64,000 nucleotides of DNA, taken from positions 1,179,501-1,243,500 of the forward strand of contig WVSR01000001.1 of NCBI GenBank assembly GCA_015689775.1, written 5' to 3'. The position numbers and the translations under genes were made by a program. Below the pieces are notes generated by a model, which saw only the letters and a program-made list of their open reading frames with translations, was not told the origin of the DNA and did not search any database. Within the stretch, counting starts at the first letter, position 1. Every line of letters starts with the position of its first letter. Below, piece after piece: positions 1 through 9,504 of the stretch. This DNA comes from Rhodobacterales bacterium LSUCC0387. Lineage in GTDB: Bacteria; Pseudomonadota; Alphaproteobacteria; Rhodobacterales; Rhodobacteraceae.

Positions 1-2
1 TG

Positions 3-455
3 CCAGGCCTTTATCCTGCAGGGCGGTTGGATCGCGACAGCGAAGGGTTGCTGCTGCTGACCAATGATGGCCGACTGCAGGCGCAGATCACAAGCCCTGC
101 GGCCAAACTGCCAAAGACCTACTATGCGATGGTTGAGGGTGCCCCAAACCCCGATGCTGTTGCCGCACTGCGCGCAGGGATTACGCTGAAAGATGGGCCG
201 ACACGCCCCGCCGAGGCCGCGCAGGTGACCGAACCTGACTGGCTCTGGCCGCGCGTGCCGCCTGTGCGTTATCGTCAAACTGTGCCAGATCATTGGCTGC
301 GCATGACCATTACCGAAGGGCGCAACCGCCAAGTGCGGCGGATGTGCGCCCATGTGGGTCTGCCTGTTTTGCGGCTTGTTCGGTGGCAAATCGGGGAATG
401 GGTTTTGGGTGACCTGCCCCCTGCCGCATGGCGCGAGATCGATTTTCCCAAATAA
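3..455 (+). CDS. Pseudouridine synthase, RluE/RsuA family (5' end outside window)
   Basis: Converts a uridine of 23S rRNA to pseudouridine, most likely as an RluE-type enzyme. The frame is open from the window edge and reads PGLYPAGRLDRDSEGLLLLT at once. GRLDxxxxGLLLLT is the catalytic motif of the RsuA/RluE branch, and the Asp of RLD (codon 30-32) is the nucleophile of the family. The later EGRNRQVRRMC segment is the conserved RNA-binding C-terminal part. The N-terminal third lies upstream of the window. The gene converges on pdhC with a hairpin between. RsuA or RluB remain possible, but the short length and lack of a visible S4 region favour RluE. Confidence 0.85.
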   Translation, partial: PGLYPAGRLDRDSEGLLLLTNDGRLQAQITSPAAKLPKTYYAMVEGAPNPDAVAALRAGITLKDGPTRPAEAAQVTEPDWLWPRVPPVRYRQTVPDHWLRMTITEGRNRQVRRMCAHVGLPVLRLVRWQIGEWVLGDLPPAAWREIDFPK

Positions 456-458
456 AAA

Positions 459-487
459 GGCGCGCAAGGCTTTCCCCCTGCGCGCCC
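459..487 (-). terminator. Hairpin terminator between rluE-like gene and pdhC
   Basis: Inverted repeat GGCGCGCAAGG (459-469) against CCCTGCGCGCC (476-486), with one G-T wobble. Read on the minus strand it is followed by TTTTTA, so it best serves pdhC. Read on the plus strand the T-run is poor. Confidence 0.6.
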
Positions 488-508
488 TTATCCGAATGTC
501 GCGGGCTG

Positions 509-1795
509 TTAGGCTAACATCGCCATTGGGTTTTCCAGATTGCGCACGATCGAGGCCAGTAACTCTGCCCCAAGTGCGCCATCAATCGCGCGGTGATCCA
601 CGGAAAGCGTGACCGACATCATAGTCGCCACTTGCACCGCGCCATCCTCGCTAACAACGGGCTTTTTTACCCCTGCACCAACCGCCAAGATTGCGCCATG
701 GGGCGGGTTGATGACGGCATCGAAATTATCGACCCCGAACATGCCCAAGTTGGAAATTGCGAAACTGCCGCCCTGATATTCATGCGGGGCAAGTTTCTTG
801 GACCGCGCGCGTGCCGCTAGATCCTTCATCTCACCCGACAAGCGCGACAGGGATTTTTGATCCGCATCTTTGAGTACAGGCGTGAACAGCCCACCTTCAA
901 TTGCCACAGCCACCGCAACATCAGACGGTTTCAGCTTTAGGATACGATCCCCTGCCCAAACCGCATTGGCATCTGGCACTTCCTGCAGGGCAAGGGCACA
1001 GGCCTTGATGATGAAATCATTGACCGAAAGCTTGACATCCCGCGCAGCCAATTGCGCGTTCAGCTGGCCGCGGAAGCCAAGCAGATTGTCGATCCGAATG
1101 TCGCGGCGCAGATAGAAATGTGGGATGGTTTGCTTGGCCTCGGTGAGGCGGGCGGCAACAGTTTTGCGCATCCCATCCAAAGCCACTTCTTCATAATCGC
1201 GGCCTTCGTAGATCTTCTTGATCTGGTCTGCACCAGGTGAGGCGGGGAGAGCGGGCGCGCTTTGCGCAGGCGCTGCTGTCGCCGCAGGAGCAGATGCAAC
1301 CGCCTTGCCGCTTTCGACATCCGCCTTCACGATCCGCCCGTGTGGGCCTGTGCCCTTCACTTGGGTCAGGTCGATGCCCTTTTCCGCCGCAATCCGCCGC
1401 GCAAGCGGTGAGGCAAAAACCCGTGCGCCCTCTGCCTTAGGGGCCGCAGGTGCAGGGGTGGGGGTTGCAGGTGTGGCAGGGGCACATTGGGCTGCGGGTG
1501 CAGATGCCGCAGGGGCAGGGGCCGATGCGCCAGGTTCCGCGCTCATATCCTCGCCCGCTTCACCGATGATGGCGATGGCCGTGTTGACCTTCACCCCTTC
1601 GGTGCCTTCAGGCACAAGAATTTTGCCAATCACGCCTTCATCCACGGCCTCGAATTCCATCGTGGCCTTGTCGGTTTCAATCTCGGCCAAAAGGTCGCCT
1701 GCTTGCACAGTGTCCCCCTCTTTGACCAACCATTTCGCCAATGTGCCCTCTTCCATTGTGGGCGACAGGGCGGGCATTAGAATTTCGGTTGCCAT
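509..1795 (-). CDS. pdhC: Pyruvate dehydrogenase E2, dihydrolipoamide acetyltransferase
   Basis: Core acetyltransferase of the pyruvate dehydrogenase complex; it moves the acetyl group from lipoyl-lysine to CoA. Domain order in 428 residues: one lipoyl domain (residues 1-80, ETDKATME, lipoyl Lys43), an Ala/Pro-rich linker (about 85-125), a peripheral subunit-binding domain ([16 protein letters not shown], about 128-163), a second Ala-rich linker, and the catalytic domain ending with SVDHRAIDG, the HxxxDG active site. It is the last gene of pdhA-pdhB-pdhC with 13 bases after pdhB. The lipoyl domain is almost identical to that of PdhB. Confidence 0.97.
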   Translation of the reverse strand: MATEILMPALSPTMEEGTLAKWLVKEGDTVQAGDLLAEIETDKATMEFEAVDEGVIGKILVPEGTEGVKVNTAIAIIGEAGEDMSAEPGASAPAPAASAPAAQCAPATPATPTPAPAAPKAEGARVFASPLARRIAAEKGIDLTQVKGTGPHGRIVKADVESGKAVASAPAATAAPAQSAPALPASPGADQIKKIYEGRDYEEVALDGMRKTVAARLTEAKQTIPHFYLRRDIRIDNLLGFRGQLNAQLAARDVKLSVNDFIIKACALALQEVPDANAVWAGDRILKLKPSDVAVAVAIEGGLFTPVLKDADQKSLSRLSGEMKDLAARARSKKLAPHEYQGGSFAISNLGMFGVDNFDAVINPPHGAILAVGAGVKKPVVSEDGAVQVATMMSVTLSVDHRAIDGALGAELLASIVRNLENPMAMLA

Positions 1796-1808
1796 AATCA
1801 GACCCTTC

Positions 1809-3173
1809 TTAGCGATAGGTTACGGATTTAACTGCTGCGACCACCTCATCGGTGGTGACAAGGGCCAGTTTCTCAAGGTTCGCCGCATAGGGCATCGGCA
1901 CATCTTTGCCTGTGCAATTGATCACAGGCGCATCGAGGTAATCAAAGGCGTTTTGCATCAGATATGCCGAGATATGATTGCCGATGGAGGCCACAGGAAA
2001 GCCTTCTTCGATGGTCACGCAGCGGTTGGTTTTTTGAACAGAGGCCAAAACCGTGCCGTAATCCAAGGGGCGCAATGTGCGCAGGTCGATCACCTCTGCA
2101 GAAATGCCTTCGGCGGCCAGACGTTCGGCGGCTTCCATGGCGTATGTCATGCCGATCCCGAAGGATACAAGGGTCACATCATCCCCTGCGCGGGCAATTT
2201 TTGCCTTGCCAAACGGAATGGTGAAATCAGGCAGATCTGGCACCTCAAAGGTCTTGCCGTAGAGAATTTCGTTCTCAAGGAAGATCACGGGGTTCGGATC
2301 TCGGATAGCCTGTTTCAAAAGGCCCTTGGCATCTGCCGCGGTATAAGGCTGCACCACCTTTAGGCCTGGGATATGCGCATACCATGCGGCGTAATCTTGG
2401 CTATGCTGTGCGCCCACACGGGCGGCGGCGCCGTTCGGGCCACGGAACACGATGGGACAGCCCATCTGACCGCCCGACATATAAAGCGTCTTTGCCGCCG
2501 AGTTGATGATCTGGTCAATCGCCTGCATGGCAAAGTTAAAGGTCATGAATTCCACGATTGGGTTCAGCCCGCCAAAGGCCGCACCAACCGCGATCCCTGC
2601 AAAGCCATGCTCGGTGATGGGGGTGTCGATCACGCGTTTTGCGCCGAACTCATCCAACAAACCTTGGCTGATCTTATAGGCGCCCTGATATTCACCGACC
2701 TCTTCGCCCATCAAGAACACATTGTCATTGACGCGCATTTCTTCGGCCATGGCATCGCGCAACGCTTCGCGCACGGTTTGCGTTTTCATTGGCGTGCCTT
2801 CGGGCCAATCGGGGCCTTGATCTGCCACGGGCGCCACAGGGGCCGCGGCCACGGGCGCGGCAGGTGCCGCTTCTGCAACGGGGGCCGCAGGGGCGGGGGA
2901 CGCGGCCGCAGGGGTCGCGCTCATATCTTCGCCCGCTTCGCCGATGATGGCGATGGTCGTGTTCACCTTCACCCCTTCCGTGCCTTCAGGCACAAGGATC
3001 TTGCCGATCACGCCCTCATCGACCGCCTCGAATTCCATCGTGGCTTTGTCGGTTTCAATCTCGGCCAGAATATCACCCGCTTGCACGGTGTCGCCTTCCT
3101 TGACCAGCCATTTGGCCAAAGTGCCTTCTTCCATCGTTGGCGAAAGGGCGGGCATCAAAATTTCGGTTGCCAT
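1809..3173 (-). CDS. pdhB: Pyruvate dehydrogenase E1 beta subunit with N-terminal lipoyl domain
   Basis: Beta chain of the thiamine-diphosphate E1 component, which decarboxylates pyruvate. Residues 1-86 form a lipoyl domain (ETDKATME, Lys43) joined by an Ala/Pro linker (about 88-118) to the standard E1 beta fold ([38 protein letters not shown]). The extra lipoyl domain makes it 454 residues rather than about 325, an architecture known in alphaproteobacteria. It starts 21 bases after pdhA and is followed by pdhC. Its lipoyl domain differs from that of PdhC at only two of the first 86 residues. Confidence 0.97.
   Translation of the reverse strand: MATEILMPALSPTMEEGTLAKWLVKEGDTVQAGDILAEIETDKATMEFEAVDEGVIGKILVPEGTEGVKVNTTIAIIGEAGEDMSATPAAASPAPAAPVAEAAPAAPVAAAPVAPVADQGPDWPEGTPMKTQTVREALRDAMAEEMRVNDNVFLMGEEVGEYQGAYKISQGLLDEFGAKRVIDTPITEHGFAGIAVGAAFGGLNPIVEFMTFNFAMQAIDQIINSAAKTLYMSGGQMGCPIVFRGPNGAAARVGAQHSQDYAAWYAHIPGLKVVQPYTAADAKGLLKQAIRDPNPVIFLENEILYGKTFEVPDLPDFTIPFGKAKIARAGDDVTLVSFGIGMTYAMEAAERLAAEGISAEVIDLRTLRPLDYGTVLASVQKTNRCVTIEEGFPVASIGNHISAYLMQNAFDYLDAPVINCTGKDVPMPYAANLEKLALVTTDEVVAAVKSVTYR
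2916..3173 (-). repeat. Lipoyl-domain coding repeat, pdhB copy (partner 1538-1795)
   Basis: The first 86 codons of pdhB and pdhC encode the same domain with two amino-acid differences (Leu35/Ile and Ala73/Thr). The DNA copies differ at many synonymous positions, so the similarity is held at the protein level rather than by a recent copy event. Confidence 0.85.
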
Positions 3174-3194
3174 TGGTTTATCCTCTCCTTCCGC

Positions 3195-4214
3195 TCACGC
3201 GTCCGCGTAAATATCTGTCCATAATTCGTCCAAAGGCGGCTCAGGGCTTTCTTTGGAGAATTCGGCGGCCTCATTCACGATGTCTTTGATTTCTTTATCA
3301 ATCGCCTTGAGATCGTCCTCAGAGGCGTGACCGCCGGTCAGCAACAGCTGGCGGACATGCTCAATCGCATCGCGCTTTTCGCGCATTTCCTGCACTTCTT
3401 CGCGGGTGCGATATTTTGCAGGGTCAGACATGGAATGTCCGCGATAGCGATAGGTTTTGACCTCAAGAATGTAAGGGCCTTTGCCTGCGCGGCAGTAGGC
3501 AACGGCGCGTTGCCCCGCATCTTTAACCGCCAGAACATCCATCCCGTCAACCTCTTCGCCCGCGATCCCATAGGCTGCGCCGCGCTCCCATAGGCTTGGG
3601 GATTTCGTTGAACGCTGCACCGAGGTGCCCATAGCGTATTGGTTGTTCTCAATCACAAAAACAACGGGTAGCGACCACAGCTCGGCCATGTTATAGGTCT
3701 CGTAAACCTGACCTTGGTTTGCTGCACCATCGCCGAAATAGGTGAAGGTCACGCGATCATTGCCGCGATATTTGTCTGAGAAGGCCAAACCCGCGCCCAG
3801 CGGCACCTGCGCGCCCACGATGCCGTGGCCGCCGTAGAAGTGTTTTTCTTTCGAGAACATATGCATCGAGCCGCCCTTGCCCTTGGAATAGCCCCCGATG
3901 CGGCCCGTCAATTCGGCCATAACACCCTTGGCATCCATTCCGCAGGCCAGCATATGGCCGTGGTCGCGATAGGAGGTAATCCGCTTATCGCCTTCGCTGG
4001 CCGCGGCCTCTAGGCCAACAACAACCGCCTCTTGCCCGATATAAAGATGGCAAAAACCACCGATCAAACCCATGCCGTAAAGCTGACCTGCTTTTTCTTC
4101 GAATCTGCGGATCAGCAACATTTCGCGATAGAATTTTTTCAATTCATCAGGTGAAACATTTGATTTCGCTTTGGTTTTTCCGCTCGATGCGGGGGTCGGT
4201 CGTTTCGCGGCCAT
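3195..4214 (-). CDS. pdhA: Pyruvate dehydrogenase E1 alpha subunit
   Basis: Alpha chain of the E1 component; binds thiamine diphosphate through GDGAANQGQVYETYNMAELW and the closing ENN. The phosphorylation-loop-like TYRYRGHSMSDPAKYR is also present. The start at 4214 (MAAKRPTP) gives 339 residues and has GGAGG about nine bases upstream. An in-frame ATG at 4232 would place that same ribosome site inside the coding sequence, so it is less likely. First gene of pdhABC; a long palindrome lies just upstream, 4236-4265, and is a candidate operator. Confidence 0.96.
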   Translation of the reverse strand: MAAKRPTPASSGKTKAKSNVSPDELKKFYREMLLIRRFEEKAGQLYGMGLIGGFCHLYIGQEAVVVGLEAAASEGDKRITSYRDHGHMLACGMDAKGVMAELTGRIGGYSKGKGGSMHMFSKEKHFYGGHGIVGAQVPLGAGLAFSDKYRGNDRVTFTYFGDGAANQGQVYETYNMAELWSLPVVFVIENNQYAMGTSVQRSTKSPSLWERGAAYGIAGEEVDGMDVLAVKDAGQRAVAYCRAGKGPYILEVKTYRYRGHSMSDPAKYRTREEVQEMREKRDAIEHVRQLLLTGGHASEDDLKAIDKEIKDIVNEAAEFSKESPEPPLDELWTDIYADA

Positions 4215-4235
4215 ATCCTTGGGCCCTCCCATTCG

Positions 4236-4265
4236 AAAGAATAGTTTAACGTTGAACTATTCTTT
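4236..4265. promoter_or_regulatory. 30-bp near-perfect palindrome upstream of pdhA
   Basis: Left arm AAAGAATAGTT (4236-4246) and right arm AACTATTCTTT (4255-4265) are exact inverse complements. Between them are one mismatched pair and a central AACGTT, so 14 of 15 base pairs match. It is AT-rich in a GC-rich region and sits about 22 bases before the pdhA start, where a dimeric repressor could act. No U-tract follows, so it does not look like a terminator. The regulator is not known from this window. Confidence 0.6.
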
Positions 4266-4334
4266 ATCACAAAAGTCAGGGGAAAGGGTAGGGGGAATTC
4301 AGCCCAAGGGAGTTTATGCAAATTTCTGCTATAT

Positions 4335-5159
4335 TTACAGCCGCTCAGCATGCCAACGAATGTGATCTTCGATCACGGACGCTATAAAGAAATAGCTGTG
4401 ATCATAGCCCTCATGCATCCGCATCACATGGGGTTGTGCGCGTTCTGTCATGGCTTGAGACAAACTGGCGGGGCGCAGCAGATCAAGGAATTGATCTGCG
4501 CTGCCTTGGTCAATCAAGATGTCACTCGGATAGCCCTGTGTAGCCATCAAAAGACTTGCGTCATGCGCGGCCCATTGGCCCTGATCTGGCCCCAAATAGG
4601 CGGCGAGCTGCTTTTTCCCCCAATCTGATTGGGTGGGGTTAGCAATTGGTGCGAGGGCAGAGAGGCTTTTGAATCGATCAGGATAGGTCATGGCAAGGGT
4701 GAGCGCCCCATGCCCGCCCATTGAATGGCCCGTGATCCCCGCGCGGGTGCCGTCAATGGGGAATTCTGCATCAATCAAGGCAGGCAATTCTTCTGCGATG
4801 TAATCCCACATCTTAAAATGTGCAGCCCAAGGGGCCTCGCTCGCATTCAAATAGAACCCTGCGCCTTGGCCCAGATCATAGGCCTCGTCATTGGCAACGC
4901 CTTCGCCACGCGGGCTAGTGTCGGGAAAGACTACGGCAATGCCATACTCCGCCGCCCCTGCTTGGGCGCCCGCTTTGGTCATTGCATTCTCATGCGTGCA
5001 GGTTAGACCTGACAGGTAATATAAAACGGACACGGGCCCCTCTTCTGCCTGTGGTGGAAGATAGACCGCAAAGGTCATTTCACAGTTGCAGGCATGAGAC
5101 AGGTGTTTGGCGACAATTTGACTGCCGCCAAATGCACGATTTTCGCTGATCACCTGCAT
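4335..5159 (-). CDS. fghA: S-formylglutathione hydrolase
   Basis: Serine hydrolase (esterase D family) that splits S-formylglutathione into formate and glutathione, the last step of glutathione-dependent formaldehyde oxidation. Visible elements are LSGLTCTHENAMTKAG, which shapes the active site, the nucleophile elbow GHSMGGHGAL, and the C-terminal catalytic His in EGYDHSYFF. The 274 residues match the usual family length. Its ATG overlaps the adhC stop by one base, so the two genes are translated together. Confidence 0.96.
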   Translation of the reverse strand: MQVISENRAFGGSQIVAKHLSHACNCEMTFAVYLPPQAEEGPVSVLYYLSGLTCTHENAMTKAGAQAGAAEYGIAVVFPDTSPRGEGVANDEAYDLGQGAGFYLNASEAPWAAHFKMWDYIAEELPALIDAEFPIDGTRAGITGHSMGGHGALTLAMTYPDRFKSLSALAPIANPTQSDWGKKQLAAYLGPDQGQWAAHDASLLMATQGYPSDILIDQGSADQFLDLLRPASLSQAMTERAQPHVMRMHEGYDHSYFFIASVIEDHIRWHAERL

Positions 5160-6289
5160 CAGAATTCCACCACGGCGCGAATGGATTTGCCCGCATGCAT
5201 CAAATCAAACCCTTCGTTGATTTGATCGAGTGTCAGTTTATGGGTGATCATCGGATCAATTTCGATTTTCCCGTCCATATACCAATCGACAAATTTTGGC
5301 ACGTCGCTGCGCCCTTTCGCGCCGCCAAAGGCCGTGCCTTTCCAGACGCGTCCTGTAACAAGTTGGAAGGGTCGCGTGCTGATCTCGGCCCCTGCGGGGG
5401 CGACACCGATGATGACGGAGACACCCCACCCACGGTGGCTGCATTCTAAGGCATCGCGCATCACTTTGACGTTGCCTGTGGCGTCAAAGGAATAATCAAC
5501 GCCACCGATCTGGTCATCGCCGCGTTTGGTGAGGTTTACAATTTTCTGCACAACGCTGCCTTCGATTTTTGACGGGTTGATGAAATGGGTCATGCCGAAT
5601 TTGCGCGCAATTTCTTCTTTACTGTCATTGAGATCAACGCCGATGATGATATCTGCGCCTGCCATGCGCAGGCCTTGAATGACGTTCAAGCCGATGCCGC
5701 CAAGGCCAAAAACGGCGGCGGTTGACCCGATCTCGACACCTGCGGTGTTGATCACCGCGCCAATACCTGTGGTCACGCCGCATCCAATGTAGCAGATTTT
5801 GTCAAAAGGCGCGTCATCGCGCACTTTGGCCAATGCAATTTCGGGCAGCACTGTGTGATTGGCGAAGGTCGAGCAGCCCATATAGTGAAAAATCGGCGAG
5901 CCATCGAGCATCTTGAACCGTGTTGTGCCATCAGGCATCAGCCCTTGACCTTGGGTGTTGCGAATGGCGGTGCAAAGGTTGGTCTTGCCTGAGCGGCAGG
6001 ATGCACATTGCCGACATTCAGGCGTATAGAGGGGTATCACATGATCACCAGGCTTGAGTGTGGTCACGCCTTCGCCCACCTCAACCACAATGCCTGCACC
6101 TTCATGGCCGAGAATAGCAGGGAAAATACCCTCAGGATCCGCGCCCGAGCGGGTAAATTCATCCGTATGGCAAATGCCTGTGGCTTTGATTTCCACCAAG
6201 ACCTCGCCCGCCTTTGGGCCGTCCAATTCGACCTCCATGACGGTCAATGGTTCGCCTGCTTTTAGGGCTACGGCTGCTTTGGTGCGCAT
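5159..6289 (-). CDS. adhC: S-(hydroxymethyl)glutathione dehydrogenase (class III alcohol dehydrogenase)
   Basis: Zinc- and NAD-dependent enzyme that oxidises the formaldehyde-glutathione adduct. The catalytic zinc site is seen in GICHTDE and GHEGAGIV. The structural zinc site is the four Cys of [15 protein letters not shown], and [12 protein letters not shown] is the NAD-binding loop. The start at 6289 ([12 protein letters not shown], 376 residues) has GGGGAG before it; an upstream ATG at 6340 would add a non-conserved extension. It forms an operon with fghA. Confidence 0.96.
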   Translation of the reverse strand: MRTKAAVALKAGEPLTVMEVELDGPKAGEVLVEIKATGICHTDEFTRSGADPEGIFPAILGHEGAGIVVEVGEGVTTLKPGDHVIPLYTPECRQCASCRSGKTNLCTAIRNTQGQGLMPDGTTRFKMLDGSPIFHYMGCSTFANHTVLPEIALAKVRDDAPFDKICYIGCGVTTGIGAVINTAGVEIGSTAAVFGLGGIGLNVIQGLRMAGADIIIGVDLNDSKEEIARKFGMTHFINPSKIEGSVVQKIVNLTKRGDDQIGGVDYSFDATGNVKVMRDALECSHRGWGVSVIIGVAPAGAEISTRPFQLVTGRVWKGTAFGGAKGRSDVPKFVDWYMDGKIEIDPMITHKLTLDQINEGFDLMHAGKSIRAVVEF

Positions 6290-6388
6290 GGTGATCTCCC
6301 CTGTTTTTATCCGATCTTGCCATAGTGTTAAGAAGCCCATCCCATTGGAGCAAGGCAGAATGCGCCGGTTTAGGGGTTTTTTCGCGCC

Positions 6389-6688
6389 TTAGCGCAGGAC
6401 GACTTCATCCGAGCGCAGATAGCCTAGAATTTCGCGGGCTTGCTCATCCAAAAGGTCAAGGTCGAGGAAAGTGTCGGACATGCGTCGTGTCAGGGTCTCA
6501 AGATGGGCCGTTTCGGCCTGCAGGGTAGCCAATTCGAGACGCAGTTCATCTGCTTCGGCTTCGATTTGGATGCGCTCGAACAGGCCCGAGTTCCCTTGGA
6601 TTGCGGCAAGCCCAAAATACCCGCCGACCAAAATCAGCGTGATTTGAAGAACGGCCCCAGCAGGGGAAAGTTTGCGTGTCTTCGACAT
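6389..6688 (-). CDS. ftsB: Septum formation initiator family protein, FtsB/DivIC-like
   Basis: Small bitopic division protein. Of 99 residues, about 10-30 form one membrane helix (AGAVLQITLILVGGYFGLAA). About 38-72 form a Glu/Leu-rich coiled coil expected to project into the periplasm, and the end ILGYLRSDEVVLR resembles the conserved FtsB tail. The family joins FtsL and FtsQ in the divisome. It lies alone between pgk and adhC on the same strand. Confidence 0.82.
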   Translation of the reverse strand: MSKTRKLSPAGAVLQITLILVGGYFGLAAIQGNSGLFERIQIEAEADELRLELATLQAETAHLETLTRRMSDTFLDLDLLDEQAREILGYLRSDEVVLR

Positions 6689-6758
6689 GCGTTACTGCCT
6701 CATCAATTCGACATTCTTTGAACTTGTGCCGATATCGTGCGAGCAGATTCGCATATCC

Positions 6759-6795
6759 AAATCGAAAAGGGAATCCCCCTGATTCGATTTTTTTT
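6759..6795 (+). terminator. Plus-strand hairpin with T-tract between ftsB and pgk
   Basis: Arms AAATCGAA (6759-6766) and TTCGATTT (6783-6790) are followed by five more T's, with a GGG/CCC pairing inside. The U-tract exists only when read on the plus strand, although both flanking genes are on the minus strand. It may end an unannotated plus-strand transcript, or act weakly for pgk on the minus strand. Confidence 0.45.
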
Positions 6796-6827
6796 ATATT
6801 TAGAGTCAGATATTTACAGTACTAAAT

Positions 6828-8015
6828 TTAGGGCTTCAGGCGCTCCAGCGCCGCAACACCTGGGAGGCTTTTGCCCTCCATCCATTCAAGAAAAGCGCCG
6901 CCTGCAGTTGAGATATAGGTGAAATGCTCCGCCGCGCCCGATTTATTAAGGGCTGCGACCGTATCCCCGCCGCCTGCGACAGAAATCAAACGGCCTGATT
7001 GGGTGGCCTGCGCCGCCGCTTGCGCGGCCGCGTTGGTGGCGGCGTCAAAGGGGGTGAGTTCAAAGGCGCCAAGCGGGCCGTTCCAGATCAAGGTTTTTGA
7101 AGTTTCAATCTGGGCAATGATGGCGGCCACGCTGTTCGGGCCCGCATCCAAAATCATTGTATCCTTGGGCACTGCCGCACTTGCAACCACCTCATGCGCA
7201 GCACCCGATTTGAATTCGCGGGCGATGACCACATCGCTTGGCAAAATGATGGTGCAACCCGTGGTCTTCGCGTGATCAAAAATGTCGCGTGCCGTTTGCG
7301 CTAGATCATGTTCGCACAAAGACGCGCCTACATCGTGGCCCTGTGCTGCCAAAAACGTATTGGCCATGCCGCCCCCGATCACGAGGTGATCCACCTTACC
7401 CACCAGATTGTGCAAGAGATCAAGCTTGGTCGAGACTTTTGCCCCGCCAACAACGGCCATAACAGGGCGGACAGGGGTGCCAAGCGCAGCTTCCAATGCG
7501 GCCAACTCCGCCGCCATCAGACGACCCGCGCAAGAGGGCAGAAAATGCGCGATACCTTCGGTTGAGGCATGCGCACGATGCGCCGCTGAAAAAGCGTCAT
7601 TGCAATAAATGTCACCTAGACCTGCAAGGAATTGCGCCATTTGCGGTTCGTTTGCCTCCTCCATTGGGGAAAAGCGGGTGTTCTCAACTAAGATCACGGC
7701 ATCTGCAGGGGTTGTCGCAATCGCGGCGCGGCTTGGGGTTTCGATGAAAATCACCTTATGCCCCAGTGCGGCCTCAAGGGCAGGCGTCAATGGCGCAAGG
7801 CTCATTTCTGGAACGGGGCAGCCTTTCGGGCGGCCAAAATGGGCCAAAAGAACCACTCGGCCGCCTTTCGCACGAATGTCGTGGATTGTGGGGATGATCT
7901 TCTCAATCCGTGTCGCATCGGTGATGCTGCCATTTTCCATGGGAACGTTGATGTCGACACGGGTCAGCACCGTTTTACCCGCAAGATCGAGATCATCCAA
8001 GGTGTTCCACGCCAT
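6828..8015 (-). CDS. pgk: Phosphoglycerate kinase
   Basis: Transfers phosphate from 1,3-bisphosphoglycerate to ADP in glycolysis. The N-terminal substrate site is seen in TRVDINVP and AHFGRPKG. The C-terminal nucleotide site is in the glycine-rich [11 protein letters not shown]. Starting at 8015 (MAWNTLDDL) gives 395 residues, the usual size, with GGGGG eight bases ahead. The longer reading from 8081 adds 22 residues not expected in the family. It follows gapA by 76 bases and is probably in its operon. Confidence 0.96.
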   Translation of the reverse strand: MAWNTLDDLDLAGKTVLTRVDINVPMENGSITDATRIEKIIPTIHDIRAKGGRVVLLAHFGRPKGCPVPEMSLAPLTPALEAALGHKVIFIETPSRAAIATTPADAVILVENTRFSPMEEANEPQMAQFLAGLGDIYCNDAFSAAHRAHASTEGIAHFLPSCAGRLMAAELAALEAALGTPVRPVMAVVGGAKVSTKLDLLHNLVGKVDHLVIGGGMANTFLAAQGHDVGASLCEHDLAQTARDIFDHAKTTGCTIILPSDVVIAREFKSGAAHEVVASAAVPKDTMILDAGPNSVAAIIAQIETSKTLIWNGPLGAFELTPFDAATNAAAQAAAQATQSGRLISVAGGGDTVAALNKSGAAEHFTYISTAGGAFLEWMEGKSLPGVAALERLKP

Positions 8016-8091
8016 TTGCGGCCCCCTATATTTGGGAAATATAGTTTTCCTTGCGCTAGACTTTTCCAGCGCAAAGGTCAATTTTTTGTCT

Positions 8092-9093
8092 TTAGATCAG
8101 TTTTCCCATCGCCACGGCCGTGTCAGCCATACGGTTCGAGAAGCCCCATTCATTGTCATACCAACTCAGCACGCGGCACATATTGCCATCTATCACTTTG
8201 GTCTGATCCAAATGGAAGATCGAAGAGCGGGGATCATGGTTGAAATCCATCGAGACATTGGGCTGGTCCGTCACGCCCAAAATTTCTTTAAGCGGGCCAT
8301 TGGCCGCTTTGATCACCGCCTCGTTGATTTCTTCAACTGTTGTGTCGCGGGCCGCTTCAAAGGTGAGGTCAACAACGGAGACGTTCGGTGTCGGTACACG
8401 GATTGCGACCCCGTCTAGCTTGCCATTCAGTTCGGGCAAAACCAAACCAACGGCGCGCGCGGCACCTGTTGAGGTGGGTATCATGCTCATCGCTGCGGCG
8501 CGGGCGCGATATAGGTCTTTGTGCATCGTATCCAAGGTGGGCTGATCGCCGGTGTAGCTGTGGATCGTGGTCATAAAACCACGTGAAATGCCAATGGCAT
8601 TATTGATCGCAAAAGCCACAGGGCTGAGACAGTTGGTGGTGCAAGAGGCGTTCGAGACGATGATGTCGTCTTTTGTCAACATGCCGTGATTTACCCCGTA
8701 AACGATGGTCTTATCCGCCCCTTTTGAGGGGGCCGAAACCAAGACACGAGAAGCCCCGTTTTCCAGATGCACGGCAGCCTTGTCGCGGTCGGTGAAAATG
8801 CCCGTGCATTCCAACACGATATCAATATGGTCCCATGGCAATTCGGCGGGGTTGCGAATGGCGGTGACGTCAATCGGGCCGCGGCCTACATCAATGGTCG
8901 TCTCGGTTGTTTTAACTTCGGCAGGAAAGCGGCCATGCACGCTGTCAAAACGCAAAAGATGCGCGTTGGTTTCAACGGGACCCAAATCATTGATTGCGAC
9001 CACCTCAATATCGGTGCGGCCCGACTCTATGATCGCGCGTAGCACGTTGCGTCCAATCCGACCAAACCCATTAATCGCAACTTTAACGGCCAT
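8092..9093 (-). CDS. gap: Glyceraldehyde-3-phosphate dehydrogenase, NAD-type copy
   Basis: Oxidises glyceraldehyde 3-phosphate to 1,3-bisphosphoglycerate. Shows the Rossmann [10 protein letters not shown], catalytic Cys in [10 protein letters not shown] and the substrate loop STGAA. At residue 36 the sequence VVAINDLG keeps the Asp typical of NAD-specific enzymes. Start 9093 (MAVKVAING, 333 residues) has GGAGGGG upstream. Located directly before pgk, it fits the glycolytic direction. A paralogue lies 411 bases upstream. Confidence 0.95.
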   Translation of the reverse strand: MAVKVAINGFGRIGRNVLRAIIESGRTDIEVVAINDLGPVETNAHLLRFDSVHGRFPAEVKTTETTIDVGRGPIDVTAIRNPAELPWDHIDIVLECTGIFTDRDKAAVHLENGASRVLVSAPSKGADKTIVYGVNHGMLTKDDIIVSNASCTTNCLSPVAFAINNAIGISRGFMTTIHSYTGDQPTLDTMHKDLYRARAAAMSMIPTSTGAARAVGLVLPELNGKLDGVAIRVPTPNVSVVDLTFEAARDTTVEEINEAVIKAANGPLKEILGVTDQPNVSMDFNHDPRSSIFHLDQTKVIDGNMCRVLSWYDNEWGFSNRMADTAVAMGKLI

Positions 9094-9445
9094 AATCCCC
9101 TCCAGTGCGCCAAGCATGGCATTGTTAGCGGTAACAGTTGCGGATGGTATAGTCCCCTAGGCGCGAAAAGGAAAGGGGATCTCTAGCGCCAGAACGCCAT
9201 TTTATCGAGGATATGGATAATATGTTTGCCAAGAAAAACGAGGCCTGCCGCATCTAGAAAAAGAAAATCCGCGGCGATGACGCAAAGGGTTAAAACATCC
9301 AGCCTTTTCGTGGCCGCCTAGTGAGAAAGGATTTGTGCTGAAATTGCCCTGATTACCATTGGACGCGGGTTGTATATGGCAGAGTTCGATCTCTGGCCGG
9401 GGGCATTATAACTAGGGTTTTGGCCGTTCTGGGGCTGAAAAAGCA
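9094..9445. other. Intergenic region upstream of gap-pgk, no gene seen
   Basis: About 350 bases with no open frame that resembles a protein. It must hold the gap-pgk promoter on the minus strand, but no clear -35/-10 pair can be fixed by eye. Confidence 0.5.
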
Positions 9446-9476
9446 AAAACCCAGCCATGCATCATGGCTGGGTTTT
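9446..9476 (-). terminator. Strong hairpin terminator after second gap gene
   Basis: Perfect 14-bp stem, AAAACCCAGCCATG (9446-9459) and its complement (9463-9476), with a 3-base loop. It ends 28 bases past the stop of the second gap gene and has T's on the right arm. Confidence 0.85.
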
Positions 9477-9504
9477 GTACAAGGTAAACGCATAGGGAGG
9501 GAGT

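Noticed and set aside
1218-2363. Long open frame on the plus strand across pdhC and pdhB (381 codons)
   Set aside because: It mirrors the codons of the two pdh genes, is rich in Ala/Gly/Arg without any motif, and has no ribosome site. It is an antisense shadow.
9360-9400. T-arm-like sequence CAGAG-TTCGATC-TCTGG suggesting a tRNA
   Set aside because: The stem pairs badly, the loop length is wrong, and no acceptor, D or anticodon arm can be found upstream.
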